Assembly: GCA_022494885.1 (NCBI GenBank)
Contig: JAGVSM010003774.1
Coordinates: 62,001-126,000, forward strand
Source of the DNA: Micrasema longulum
Lineage: Eukaryota > Arthropoda > Insecta > Trichoptera > Brachycentridae
Direction: 5' to 3'
Length of the DNA: 64,000 nucleotides
The translations under genes and the position numbers were made by a program. Shown one piece after another: positions 21,799 through 31,760 of this stretch. Below the pieces are notes generated by a model. It was given only the letters and a program-made list of their open reading frames with translations, searched no databases and had not been told where the DNA came from. How positions within the stretch are numbered: position 1 is the stretch's first letter; every line of letters begins with the position of its first letter.

Positions 21799-22700
21799 AT
21801 TTTACTTATGTCGCACTGCTATGCAGATGAATCGCAGATTTATTTTTATTGCAAACCAGGCGTGCTTGTCAATTTAATTGATGGATGCATCAAGAAAATA
21901 GGAATCTGGATGGCTGAAAACAGACTAACATTAAACCCATCAAAAACTGAACAACTGTGGGTGGCTTCAGCCAGACGACAGAATTTGATCCAGGATACGG
22001 CTCTACCCAATGTAGGGAGTACCGCTTTACCCACCGTTAAACTACTGGGAGTTTTACTCAATTCTGACCTATCTCTTGACGCTCAAATAAGTAGAACGAT
22101 AAGTTCATGCTTCTACCAGCTGAGAAAAATTAAATGCATACGCAAAAATTTGCCGGTTGATGCCGCCCGTCAATTAATAAATGCGTTTGTAGTGTCTAGA
22201 GTCGATTATTGTAATGGTATCTATGCAGGTCTACCAATGAACAAAATGACTCACATGCAATCTGTATTGAATGACGCAGCGAGACTTATTTTCGGAATCC
22301 CTAAGTTCAGTCATATTACTCCACTACTTCGGGAACTACACTGGCTACTTTTTCCACAGAGGGTCGAATACAAACTCTGTTGGCTTATGTATAGTCACTG
22401 CACAACTCTGCTCCGGAATATCTAAGGGAACTATGCATTCCAGATGAACTAGCTGACAGGCGTCTTAATGAAACTATGAACGGTTAATGAAACTATATCA
22501 GCTACGTCTACGGCGAGAGGAAAAGTTATTATATCTCTACGCAAACAGCGCACTAAATTTAGTGAACGCGCATTTGCGGTCGCAGGCCCTATGGCATGGA
22601 ATGCTCTCCCAGCAGAGGTGCGAGGCTGTGAAAGTGAAGTGATGTTTCGGAAAAAAACTTAAAACCCGCTTGTTCTCTAAATCATTTGAATAAATCCGTA
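21799..22700 (+). pseudogene. L2/CR1-like LINE reverse transcriptase, 3' part
   Basis: The largest coding relic in the window (intact frame 21808-22425, 205 codons). It begins at the RT catalytic box, here YADES where YADDT is usual, so the second catalytic Asp is replaced by Glu. Then come WMAENRLTLNPSKTEQLW, VKLLGVLLNSDLSLDAQIS, SCFYQLRKIKCIRKNLP, SRVDYCNGIYAGLP, NDAARLIFG, HITPLLRELHWL. Near 22390 a 1 bp frameshift diverts it to a stop. The true frame continues SAPEYLRELC, a short AATGAAACTA duplication with stops, then ERAFAVAGPMAWNALPAEV and, after another shift, KTRLFSKSF. It is 5'-truncated and dead. Confidence 0.9.
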
Positions 22701-22862
22701 GCATTTGACAACAAAATAAATTGTTTTAATTAAATTACAAATTTAAAAGCTTCAATTAAATTAATTTAACAATAGAATCACTATGTAAAGCGCCCTCGAG
22801 GTATTTTATTACGAAAATGGCGCTACATAAGTTATCCATAATAATAATAATAATAATAATAA
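22701..22862 (+). mobile_element. LINE 3' UTR with (AAT)n tail
   Basis: Directly downstream of the L2/CR1-like relic. It contains AAGCGCCCTCGAGGT and AAATGGCGCTACATAAGTTA and ends in (AATAAT)n at 22840-22862. Short microsatellite tails of this kind are normal for the CR1/L2 group. Confidence 0.75.
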
Positions 22863-24529
22863 AAACAAAATAAGTACTAAAAGTATTATAAGTAAATTTT
22901 ATTTGATATATGTACATGGCGACTTTTATATGTATACTGGTTTCGAGACGTTCCCTTCTATGCTTCAGTACACTAATTACACTAAAATCCTAACCCCAGT
23001 AAACACCTTTACCACTAGCACAAAGGAACGGAATATACCAACGAATATGATTGCCGTGATGTTACGATTATCTTATACTATGTATGAATATGGGGGTTGG
23101 CGAATATGGAGGTCCCACTGTAGTTGGTAAAAGTGAAGTTTGCAACTGAGTAAGAAGAAGTTGAATATTTAATACAGCATAAAAATATAATGATTTTCAG
23201 ATTACCCGAACAAATTCAGACATATTGTATAAAAACAACTTTACTATTCTTAAAAAGTAATTAAAGAATAAATTAAAATGGAAATGGCGTATTTTTATTT
23301 ACTTGTTTATAATTTGTTGCATTTTAATGTGAATTTGGAAAGTATTTTGATTAGGTGAGTGTCCATTTAACACATAGATCAGCCTGCTCCATGATGGAGA
23401 TAACTAGTATTAAAATGAAAACATTAAGTTTATTAGCAAATTAGAATACGTGTTAAGTAATTTATATAACAGTAGTTAAATTGAAATATTCGTAAGTATA
23501 AATATTAATAGGTTAATATTATAATAAATATGTACGCAAAAGCCGTAGTATATTTTCATAAGTGAAAAAAACTACTAGATAAAAACAAACTTGCTCGTGT
23601 GAAGATACCCGTTAGAGGATAATAGACCAAATTCTTTTCCATGTAAAATATTAAAATTGTATTAATAGTTGTAACATTAATACGGTCAAACTGAAGAAAG
23701 ATCATAGACGTGTGAAAATACACGTGATTGCATGATGAAATAGACATTATTTGAGATAGATACTTTTGATGATATACGTATCAATATTTTATGGATCGGT
23801 TAATGAAACTATAATTCACAGCCCCTTATTAGGAGTGATTTACAGAACTTATTATACACCATAAAAATACCAAAATATCCATTTTTATTTCGCTACCAGA
23901 GCAATCTGCACTAATGCAGGAAACATGGTAATGAAACGTCTCGCTTTTATGTTAGCCGTTTCACACTTTTTACCGAGCCTGCTCATCTGAACATGACCGA
24001 TAAAAAATCAGGAAGTTATTGAATATGTGTAGATATATATTTAACATTAGTAATCAGCTACTTTAGCTTCTTGGGATTTGAATGTGTGGGTATATTAATA
24101 ATTGATTAATATTCCCTCGGCCGTAAACTTGTTTGAAGCGTATTTCCTACATACCTCTGACCATTCACAGAGTACATCCGTCCATGTTCGGAGATGGATC
24201 ATAAAAAATGGTCGATTAACTTTTTTAATAAGACAAGGCGTTATATTTATTGATTTTTGATCGTCATTTTGCTGCGATGAATGAACTCCGAACATTGACG
24301 GAGCCTTACAGTAAAATGGAATAGTACTCCTACACTGAAAAGAAGCTTTCAGTTGAATCAAGCTTTCTTTAAATGATAACTCTCAAATAATAATAAAAAA
24401 ACAATCTAATGACGAAAGTATTCTTGTAGAAAACATATAAATACAAATAACGAATTTTCGCACACAACATACAATAAATAACAAATAATTATTTTCCATA
24501 TTATAAAAAAAAATAGTTTTCTTACGTAT
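22863..24529. other. AT-rich gap
   Basis: No gene recognised. ACTGGTTTCGAGACGTTCCC at 22937-22956 partly resembles the reversed HHR-1 stem region. AATGAAACTATAATTCACAG at 23803 resembles words near 22480. An 88-codon minus-strand frame at 24095-24361 has cysteine-containing coding-like composition but no recognisable domain. Confidence 0.4.
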
Positions 24530-24900
24530 TTATCATCATTGTCCTTCCCTTTTTTGCATCCAGTAGTACATAGGGCATTGCATTTGTAAACCAAATCATA
24601 TGTTGCATGAAGATAAGGTCTTACGTTTCAGGTGCCAATCCAGAAACAATGAAATATTTCAGTTCAAACAACATTAAAAATCAATATTACACGTTCACTA
24701 TGCCAAGAATTGAACCCAGGACTTTAAGAATAGTAGTTGTATGCACCAACTACTTCACGAAAAGGCGGACTTATCTCCACTCGATTTCCTTGTTAACGAT
24801 TTTTATCTGATAACAGCCATCAAGTCGAAAATACTCGTTCAGGGTTCTGATTCTATCTAACTCACCGAATTGTATTCTTCATCCGCATGGACAGAAATTT
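24530..24900 (-). mobile_element. SINE-C full-length copy (left partner)
   Basis: Read on the minus strand from 24900: CCATGCGGATGAAGAATACA leader, GAACCCTGAACGAGTATTTT, GACTTGATGGCTGTTATCAG, the tRNA-like head with GTAGTTGGTGCATACAACTA and B-box GGGTTCAATTCTTG, then ATTGATTTTTAATGTTG, TTGGCACCTGAAACGTAAGA, TTATCTTCATGCAACATATG, GCAATGCCCTATGTACTACT, and ATGATGA at the end. It lies head to head with the copy at 24945-25330. Confidence 0.75.
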
Positions 24901-24944
24901 ATACAATAGGATAAAATATAACTTTTTATTTAATAATTTAAAAA

Positions 24945-25330
24945 ATAATACAAGTCTGTGCCCAGTAGGATGAAAAATTCAGTTGTGTGTATAAAATAAA
25001 ACCAGAATCTTTGACGAATGTTTTCGATTTGATGACTACTCCCAGGTAAAACTCCTGAAAAAATTAAATCGGTTGGAGTCAAATTCACCTTATAATGTGG
25101 TGGTTGACGCATTCGTTTTGCATGATTGAAGTCTTGCGTTCGATTCCTGAGAGAGACAATATAAAATATTGATCTAAACGACAGTTAAAATTTTAATATT
25201 TCATTATCTTTCGACTGGCATCTAAGACATAAGACTGATCACCTTACTTTCCTGTTACATAATATGACCAATGCAATGCCTTTTGCATCAGGTGCGGATA
25301 ATGGTTTGATGAACATAACAAAACTCTTAC
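24945..25330 (+). mobile_element. SINE-C full-length copy (right partner)
   Basis: CAAGTCTGTGCCCAGTAGGA leader, AGAATCTTTGACGAATGTTT, GATTTGATGACTACTCCCAG, GTGGTGGTTGACGCATTCGT (A-box region), B-box GCGTTCGATTCC, ATATAAAATATTGATCTAAA, CGACTGGCATCTAAGACATA, GACTGATCACCTTACTTTCC, ATGCAATGCCTTTTGCATCA, GGTGCGGATAATGG. Its 3' part gives the start of an 87-codon frame at 25264-25527, which I do not treat as a gene. Confidence 0.75.
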
Positions 25331-26178
25331 TAATAAGCATAATAACATACATGAAGATTGTCGTAAGATCTATAGTCGAAACCAATTTACAAAACGGATT
25401 GTTTTCTTTAAAAAAAGTACAATTAAGTGTTTTTTTTAACACGAAGCGTTCAGAAGCAAATGTTTTATGTCAAGAAAGTCCCTTTCATTTTTCTGATTTT
25501 ATTATTTTGTTTTTCAGAAACAGTTAACATTTGAGGTGCGTAAATAAAACTGGTTAATACTTTCAGATTAGCGATAAAGATGGATGCCACTATTGGAATG
25601 TCATTAAAAATAGTGTAGTATTAGAAATATGCCATTAAAAGCACCAATATTTCTTGCCTATCTTAATCTGATTCTACATTTCAACTGTTGCATTACATCT
25701 TCGAAAAATCTTCCAAAACGGGAAATAAATTCAGCATAGTTTTTACATTTTTCCTATTAATTAGTGCATGTTGAAACCAATAAATTTAATCATTATCAAT
25801 AATTCAATGACAGTGAATCGAAAACCTTTTCTGTATAATTATTACTATGCAACATAGAAATTTAGAACACGTGACGAATTAATGAATTATTTTAACTTTA
25901 AGTGGAAAAATACTTTATTTATTTATCTAGTATGTATATATGATACAATTAATTTTAATTTATTGCAGTTTTTATAACATCATATTAAATAAGTATAAAT
26001 GTTTGGTCATCTCAATGCCTTTCAGGTGCTGTAGACTGATAACAGAGGGAATGATGGACCGTTTGGAAATTGTTATTCACTTTAAAGTTCTTCCGATTGT
26101 TTCTTATATGCAGCACTTTACTATTGCTATAGAACGCATACCGGTATCGTGTAGATGATGATGAACTATATAATTTAG
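25331..26178. other. AT-rich gap
   Basis: No gene recognised. The short frame at 25940-26158 has no recognisable motif and its antisense frame is equally open. Confidence 0.4.
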
Positions 26179-26400
26179 CCTGTTTATACAACACTCACTT
26201 CACTTTGTACGAAATATGCTGACGCAGTATATGATAAAGATTTATCAGAGAGACAACTTTTCACATGTGACTTGCTCAAAGGATGGTTGAAGAACAAGGT
26301 GGATGAAGATAAAATAGGATGGATTTGGGAAGGAACGGGATATTTACAGTCTTATATGAGTTGCCAGTATAGAAAATGTAAATTCAGTACGTCACAATAG
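26179..26400 (+). other. Unexplained 73-codon open frame without ATG
   Basis: Open from just after a stop at 26176-26178 to a TAG at 26398-26400. The translation includes LSERQLFTCDLLKGWLKNKV and DEDKIGWIWEGTGYLQSYM, with charged and aromatic residues unlike AT-driven noise. Acceptor-like TTTATCAG sits at 26250-26257, giving a possible exon start. I recognise no domain. It may be an internal or terminal exon or a fragment of a transposon protein. Confidence 0.3.
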
Positions 26401-26700
26401 TATTTTGTTATTTTAATGCTGTTCCTCTCCAAAAAAGAGACAAACTCTTGTGCTTGGATCGGTACTTACACTGAATTAATAGCATTGACATTATGTGTAT
26501 TTTATATAGTGAAAATATAATACATTGTAATTTTTTATGAGTCCTTGTGAATCATAATAAATACACCTAACAGCTTTTATTGCTAAAAGTGATTTTTATT
26601 ATTTTATTAATACAGATTGGTTTTCAAATCACAATTGTGCTTTTTTGATTAATTATTTTGCACAGGAACGCAGGAATTCAGATCATATAATGGGTAATTT

Positions 26701-26916
26701 ATGAATAATTGGACATGTTTTTTTTTTAATGAGAACCGTGAAAATTCGATTCATTCTGACGTTTTGGCTACCATTGCAGGAAACTTCTTCAGGATTACCT
26801 GTGAGTTTTGTAAAAAAAGTATATGTTTAATTACTCGTAATCTGTACCGTGACGCAGTCGGCGGTAGGCAAATTCCTTGTCATTTTTGTAGTGTGAAGTG
26901 CCGGGAACCATGTTGA
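26701..26916 (+). other. Unexplained 71-codon frame with Cys pairs
   Basis: The C-terminal half reads ITCEFCKKSICLITRNLY then VGGRQIPCHFCSVKCREPC. CxxC, CxxC and a further Cys suggest a possible zinc-binding module. An acceptor-like CCATTGCAG precedes GAAACTTC at 26772-26781, so a terminal exon starting there is possible. I know no family with this spacing. Confidence 0.25.
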
Positions 26917-27430
26917 GTTTAATTTCAGCCCCTCGTCTTTATGTATGTTATTTGGGGTTCGCATTTTTTAATTGCCTTTTTTTATTATTCGTGCACTCTT
27001 ATTTTAAGATTTATACAAAAATTTTGGTTCGATAACGAAAATATGTCGTAAATAAAGTGTTTGCTATGTTTTTCATGAATTATTGAATGTTTTATGAATT
27101 ATATATATATCGTGGGCTTACAAGAGACATTGACCGAGTGACAAAATCAATAATGTTCAGGGGAGGCATTTTAGTGTTTTTCTAGAGTTCAATTGCTTCT
27201 CAAAAATCAGATTTTTCAAGTAGGCGGTTGGTAATTTTACTTTAAATGTACGGTACTTTCATCTTTTCCGCAAAGTGTAAACGTAATTAAAAAACATTAT
27301 TACTTTTAAATTTTTAAAAAATTGATAAACTTAGTCAATTTTACCTCTAAAATTTGACATTAAATTTCGCAATTTAATCATTTTTGTTTCGTTCATTGAG
27401 GGAGGTAGTATTTTATTTTATAACTATAAA
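26917..27430. other. AT-rich gap
   Basis: No gene or repeat recognised apart from a short ATATATATAT tract near 27100. Confidence 0.4.
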
Positions 27431-27439
27431 TTATATAAT

Positions 27440-27660
27440 AATTTTTATTATTAATATTCAAAGCATTAACTTTGTGGTCCAACATTTTAATATTATGTTA
27501 ATGAAATTTGTATAAAACCACTCATCGACTTATCTGTCTACCGGTTTCGAGACGTAACCCGTTGTTGTTGTCCTGACGAAGAGACGGGTTACGTCTCGAA
27601 ACCGGTAGACAGATAAGTCGGTGAGTGGTTTTATACTAATTTTATTAACATAATATTGAA
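27440..27660. mobile_element. HHR-1 palindromic element with hammerhead-like core
   Basis: Left arm 27489-27562 and right arm 27584-27657 are inverted copies of 74 bp differing at only three positions, around a 21 bp spacer. The junction region and right arm read CCTGACGAAGAGACGGGTT, ACGTCTCGAAACCGGTAGA. This has the CUGANGA ... stem ... GAAA order of a hammerhead ribozyme core, with the stem GAGACG/CGTCTC. The left flank (27440-27488, AAAGCATTAACTTTGTGGTC) matches the single-arm copies at 34765-34880 and 46140-46300. No protein is present. Hammerhead motifs are known in Penelope-like retroelements and retrozymes; membership here is inference. Confidence 0.6.
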
Positions 27661-27834
27661 TATTTTTTTTGTTGTATTTATGAAGGTTAAATAAACACAG
27701 AAACACAAAATACATGAAAAATAACAAATAATTAAGAAGTTTTACGTAATAATCCAAAGAATAAATTTTTTTAATGAACTTTAAAAAAAAATCGTATATG
27801 TCAAATACAAAATTTACTAGTGACATTGGTGATT

Positions 27835-27895
27835 GGTTGGTTGGAAGAAATTGCCATTTGGCAATAAGCCCGCCAATGTACAAATATCATTATGT
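27835..27895 (+). mobile_element. LINE 3' hairpin-like fragment
   Basis: AAGAAATTGCCATTTGGCAA and TAAGCCCGCC resemble the AAATTGC...GGC...ATATGC 3' structure of the LINE ends at 5325-5540 and 54345-54375. Confidence 0.35.
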
Positions 27896-28805
27896 ACAAA
27901 AATTTAAATAAATAAATAAAAATACCTACAAGTAAAATTGACTAACTGTTACTTGGTCAATTCTTTGGATCTTAAATTTACTAATAAAAGTGACTATGTG
28001 TGTTGGTCAGTTTTACTTATCAAAAATCTGTGAGCTTCTATCAAATGGTCACATATTTTACAAATTAATTTTTTTTAGAGTGTCGGATCGACTTGGCATT
28101 TTTACCAGTCAAGCAATATGCTAATACGATGTCAAAAAGGAAATAATCTCAATTTCATAATTATTGCAAATGGTCACTTTTACTTGTATAACCACGATAT
28201 ATACGTTATGAATAATTATAACTTCAAATTTTAAAATGTATCAACGGTTACTGCTAAAAACAAGGAAATTTGAACTTTATTTGTTTTTTAACTAATATTA
28301 GTTTGTATTTGAATGACAGCTGTTTTTAGTGGACAGATTGAGCTTATACATATAAACTTATCGATTTAAATACTTTAGTTGTACACATTACAAGATGAGG
28401 AATGTCAGATCAGGTTATGGCTTGAGAGAAAACAGAAAAAGGATTGAGGCCAGAAAAATATTTTTTAAAAAGGATGGTTTTATAACGTATATCTTTTTTT
28501 ATTTAAATAAATTAACAAGTTTTATTGATTACAATATAATTAAGTCAAATATTGTTTTGAATAGTTTGCCTGTTTTAACTAGTTGCATGAATAGACGTTA
28601 TATGACGTGAGTATGGTGCGTAGACCGCATAGCAATTATTATAAATATAAATGTGCTCCTACACATATTCAGAGTGGAAACTATCCGCTTATTTAACTGA
28701 GCAAATGTGTTTGCGATCGTTTATGCAAACGATCGATAACTTGTATTATTCGGTTTTAATTTCGTTTAGCCAAATCAAATTCTACTTTTATGGGATAGTG
28801 AAAAT
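27896..28805. other. AT-rich gap
   Basis: No gene. A small perfect hairpin (GCGATCGTTTATGCAAACGATCG) lies at 28712-28734. Confidence 0.4.
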
Positions 28806-28809
28806 TTAC

Positions 28810-28990
28810 TGGTAACTAAGCAAAGGTAAGTAAAAGCAAAAAAAAATAATTATCATATAAATAAAAAACGAGCGATACTTAAATCCGGCCGTATTCATCG
28901 CTTTCGCTACATCTTTGAGAGTGGTGTCAGTATTATAAAATTTATTGTATTTATTCATAAACAGCAAGGAAAGCGAATTCGAATCCATGT
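28810..28990 (-). repeat. HHR-2 repeat copy
   Basis: The minus strand reads TTTATGAATAAATACAATAA, ACTGACACCACTCTCAAAGA, TGTAGCGAAAGCGATGAATA, GGATTTAAGTATCGCTCG, TTTTTTATTTATATGATAA. It aligns with 55395-55545 (+) and partly with 31712-31757 (+). In the best-preserved fragment (31719) the order CTGAAGA, TGTCAC-GAAA-GCGA hairpin, GAA is again hammerhead-like. The 60-codon frame here is a by-product. Confidence 0.5.
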
Positions 28991-29006
28991 AATGGAAATA
29001 AAATGT

Positions 29007-29180
29007 TAATTCGTTGGAACAGAGACGAAAAGCGTTTTAAGAAGAGAATAAGGAAGTCTTCATCAGTTACAGGGCTTATTACCTATTATTGGCTGGTTTG
29101 AGTGGTCCCCTTTACACATTCTGCCTATGCTTTAACATCCACATTTCCTCAATTCTTCCATCTATTTAACAAAAGTCAAC
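29007..29180 (+). mobile_element. FB-1 single arm
   Basis: GGAACAGAGACGAAAAGCG, AATAAGGAAGTC, ACAGGGCTTATTACC, ATTGGCTGGTTTGAGTGGTC, TCCACATTTCCTCAATTCTT, CCATCTATT. It matches the arms of 49039-49639. Confidence 0.6.
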
Positions 29181-29507
29181 GGATTTAAATTACTATATGC
29201 ACCATCAGGTGCAAATAGGTTAATGGTGATGATATTTGAGATGCCTTTTGTCAGCTTGCTAAATGAACACTTAATATTATTATGTAATGTCACAAAAATT
29301 TTGTCTTTTTATATACCATCCCAAATAAGCTTTTTTATTATTTCTAGGAGTAGAATACCATGTTTTATATGTTTAAGATAATTTTTACAGTTTTTGAAAT
29401 TATTTTTACAAAATCAGTTATAATTTTTAAAAATCCGTTTCGGCTGTATGAAAAATAAATGGTTAGTATATTCATCACGTGTTTAAGTACGAGGCTGGCA
29501 TTTTTTT

Positions 29508-29671
29508 ATCAACACAATAGGCATGAGGCTCAATTACAGTGGTTAATCACAACACAGAACACCCAGACTTAAGTAAAGTCATGATTAATTTTTGTGCTTC
29601 CACCGGGAATCGAGCCTGAAACCTACTATGCGTGAGTCAACTGTATTAGCCATTACACCACGAGGGCCGCC
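29508..29671 (-). mobile_element. SINE-A copy 3, degenerate
   Basis: Reverse orientation. The head reads GGCGGCCCTCGTGGTGTAAT on the minus strand, with B-box GGCTCGATTCC (one change) near 29607-29617, then AAGTCTGGGTGTTCTGTGTT and AACCACTGTAATTGAGCC. The A-rich tail is lost. It is older than the copies at 10463 and 53690. Confidence 0.75.
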
Positions 29672-29884
29672 GTAACGACGTGGTGTCATTTCGCGAACGG
29701 TTGGTACTTGAGAGATTTTACGATAATTGTATGCGATTCGTACCAACTTTTTCTCCTTGACGAAACGAAAGCACGAAATTGTACGAACTTGACAAATGTA
29801 TTCGTATTCGTTTCGGATCCGTACAAATTATTTTTAAATGATATATCGTGCTGACTCTTGTGCCAAACACTCAAAGTAGACTTA
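29672..29884. other. Unassigned segment before the MITE
   Basis: Repeats of GTACGAA and GGTACTTG words (29695-29825) give it a locally repetitive look. An 84-codon minus frame covers part of it and extends into the MITE; I do not regard it as a gene. Confidence 0.35.
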
Positions 29885-30013
29885 TACCCGTATGCAGAGA
29901 CAAACCTCAAGGTGAGGAAAGTACATTCTTTTGTCTTCACCTTCGGGTTATTCTCTGTATTTGAAATTAGAATGTACTTTCCTCACCTTAAGTTTTGTCT
30001 CTGCATACGGGCA
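29885..30013. mobile_element. PIF/Harbinger-type MITE, copy 1 (129 bp)
   Basis: Terminal inverted repeats of ~45 bp: TACCCGTATGCAGAGACAAA at the left and TTTTGTCTCTGCATACGGGC at the right. They flank a short centre TTCACCTTCGGGTTATTCTC. It is flanked by TTA on both sides (29882-29884 and 30014-30016). A second copy of identical length at 52806-52934 is flanked by TAA. A three-base TWA target duplication is the hallmark of PIF/Harbinger elements. No ORF; it is mobilised in trans if at all. Confidence 0.85.
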
Positions 30014-30016
30014 TTA

Positions 30017-31094
30017 TGAATACGCACCTGAAACGTATTATTATAAAACCATGATTTAGCAAGAATAGATTCCAACCGGTAATTATGTGAGATTTTAGAC
30101 AAGACTACCTGGAAAAAAAAATGTTTAGTTTAAAGCTGATTTTTAATATGGAGAGGAACTTTTTTATTTGTCTTTATCTAAAAAAGTATATTCAGAAAAA
30201 ACAGCACATTATTGGTTCATTGAAAGAAAGTGTTGTTTTTTAATAAACCTGCCTTAAAATTGTAAAAAAAAATATGTAAGCTACTTTATTTTTAAGTCTA
30301 TAAATAATTTATTATTTCTATGACTTCACTGTTTACAAAAAGGATATTAACATTTTTATTTCGATTAAAAGACATTTCAACATTTTTTAAAATCTTTTAA
30401 CATGGAAATCTTGGCATTAAGTAAGCTTAAAATTTTAAATTGTAAATCTTGACGAGTGTTTTTGACTCGATCGCTGCTTTCAAATAAAACATTTAAGAAA
30501 AAGAAAGATAAAAATAAAGTAAACTCACTTTAAGCTAAGCCTTCTGATTTTTTTATAAATGTATCTGGATGTACAACCTTAAATATTTTTGGGCAAAACT
30601 AAATAAAAGGTGGCGAAATTGTTAACCTTCCGTCGTTAGTTACACCTACTCGGTTTATTGATAGTGAATGGATTTATAATGAAGGTTATGTAGAGAATAA
30701 AGTACGAGATATTTGATTTACTTAATTAAATGAATATGTAACACATTATGGGAGTGTCAGAGAGCAAGAACGAATTGATTTTTACGTCTCAATCTATGTA
30801 TGTATATCCGGTTAAAATATTTAAAAATGCATTGATGTAAATCTTTTAAAATTGCGGAGTTTAATTAATTAAGATAAATATTAAAACAATAAAACAATAA
30901 ACATGATTATTATACAAGAATGATCATGATTATTATTTTTTATGATCGAAAATTCAATTGTCATCATGATTATTTTTTTATCTCTACGGATTTCAAATAA
31001 AAAACTTGAGAAAGTATGCATTTAACCAGAGAAAAGATAAATAGATTCATGGGAAAAATAGAGAATGAAGAGTAAAATCAGATAGGGGAAGTAT
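30017..31094. other. AT-rich gap with a SINE-C leader scrap
   Basis: CTTGACGAGTGTTTTTGACT followed by CGATCGCTGCTTTCA (30450-30484) is an isolated SINE-C 5' leader. TCATGATTATTATTTTTTAT-type words recur at 30900-30985. Otherwise nothing is recognised. Confidence 0.5.
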
Positions 31095-31104
31095 GAAATC
31101 AAGT

Positions 31105-31265
31105 AAGGATTATCACTAAAGCCCTTATAGGGCACTGGGCAAACACCTTGCTGGAATGAACCTTCCCGAAACATCAAGATGTAGGTTCTGCAGTGCAGAT
31201 GAGGAAACACCTGTACACATTATATGTGAATGTGGTGATCTGATTTGGAGGGGAAGATATCTCTG
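31105..31265 (+). pseudogene. R1/I-type LINE ORF2 C-terminal zinc knuckle relic
   Basis: The frame starting at 31159 reads NLPETSRCRFCSADEETPV then HIICECGDLIWRGRYLC. This is the conserved C-x2-C-x(n)-E-T-x2-H-x4-C motif at the C-terminus of R1/I/Jockey-group LINE proteins, after the RNase H region. Upstream, ALIGHWA in another frame matches the TGH segment that precedes it, so there is a frameshift near 31150. Only ~50 codons survive. Confidence 0.75.
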
Positions 31266-31357
31266 CCTACTGCTTACCCATTACGGGGAAATGGCGTGAT
31301 GGTACTAGCAGTGGTAGTACATTATTTATTTTATATATAAGTGCTATAGCGTTATAC

Positions 31358-31515
31358 AGTGGTTTTTGTGGTGTAGTGGTTTAGACGCTTGACACGGCGT
31401 TTCGGGTTCGATTGTCGTTAAAAATAGAAATTTCAAATATATTTTTCTGAAGCTGGGTGTTCTTCACCATGGAAATTGGGCCTTCTGCCCAGTTTAAAAA
31501 ATGTAAAATATGGAA
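31358..31515 (+). mobile_element. SINE-A copy 4, degenerate
   Basis: GTGGTTTTTGTGGTGTAGTG, GTTTAGACGCTTGACA, B-box GGGTTCGATTG at 31401-31411 (decayed), AAGCTGGGTGTTCTTCACCA, TGGAAATTGGGCCTTCTGCC. Part of the head between the boxes is deleted. Confidence 0.7.
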
Positions 31516-31711
31516 GCGTAATAAAAATATAATTTCATAATCAAAAAGCCAGTTAGTGGTTCCATATAAGAAAATATAAGGCACCTAAATAACATTAAAA
31601 AAAGAGAAAAAGTAAATGTTTTGTATATGCCGGTATGTGAATATTTGTATTTTATTTCAATTTTAAATTTAACAGCCCATATAATATTTTTTATATAACT
31701 TCAAAAAATCC

Positions 31712-31760
31712 AAAACAGTCTGAAGATGTCACGAAAGCGAAGAATTCGGTTTTCAGTCTT
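31712..31760 (+). repeat. HHR-2 fragment, SINE target
   Basis: CAGTCTGAAGATGTCACGAA then AGCGAAGAATTCGGTTTTCA, the HHR-2 core with an intact CTGAAGA box. It is interrupted at 31760 by the SINE at 31761-31984. Confidence 0.5.

Noticed and set aside
25264..25527. 87-codon ORF
   Set aside because: Its start is the SINE-C 3' module; no coding motif follows.
27530..27883. 117-codon minus-strand ORF
   Set aside because: It runs through the HHR-1 palindrome and LINE-like tail and is AT-driven in between.
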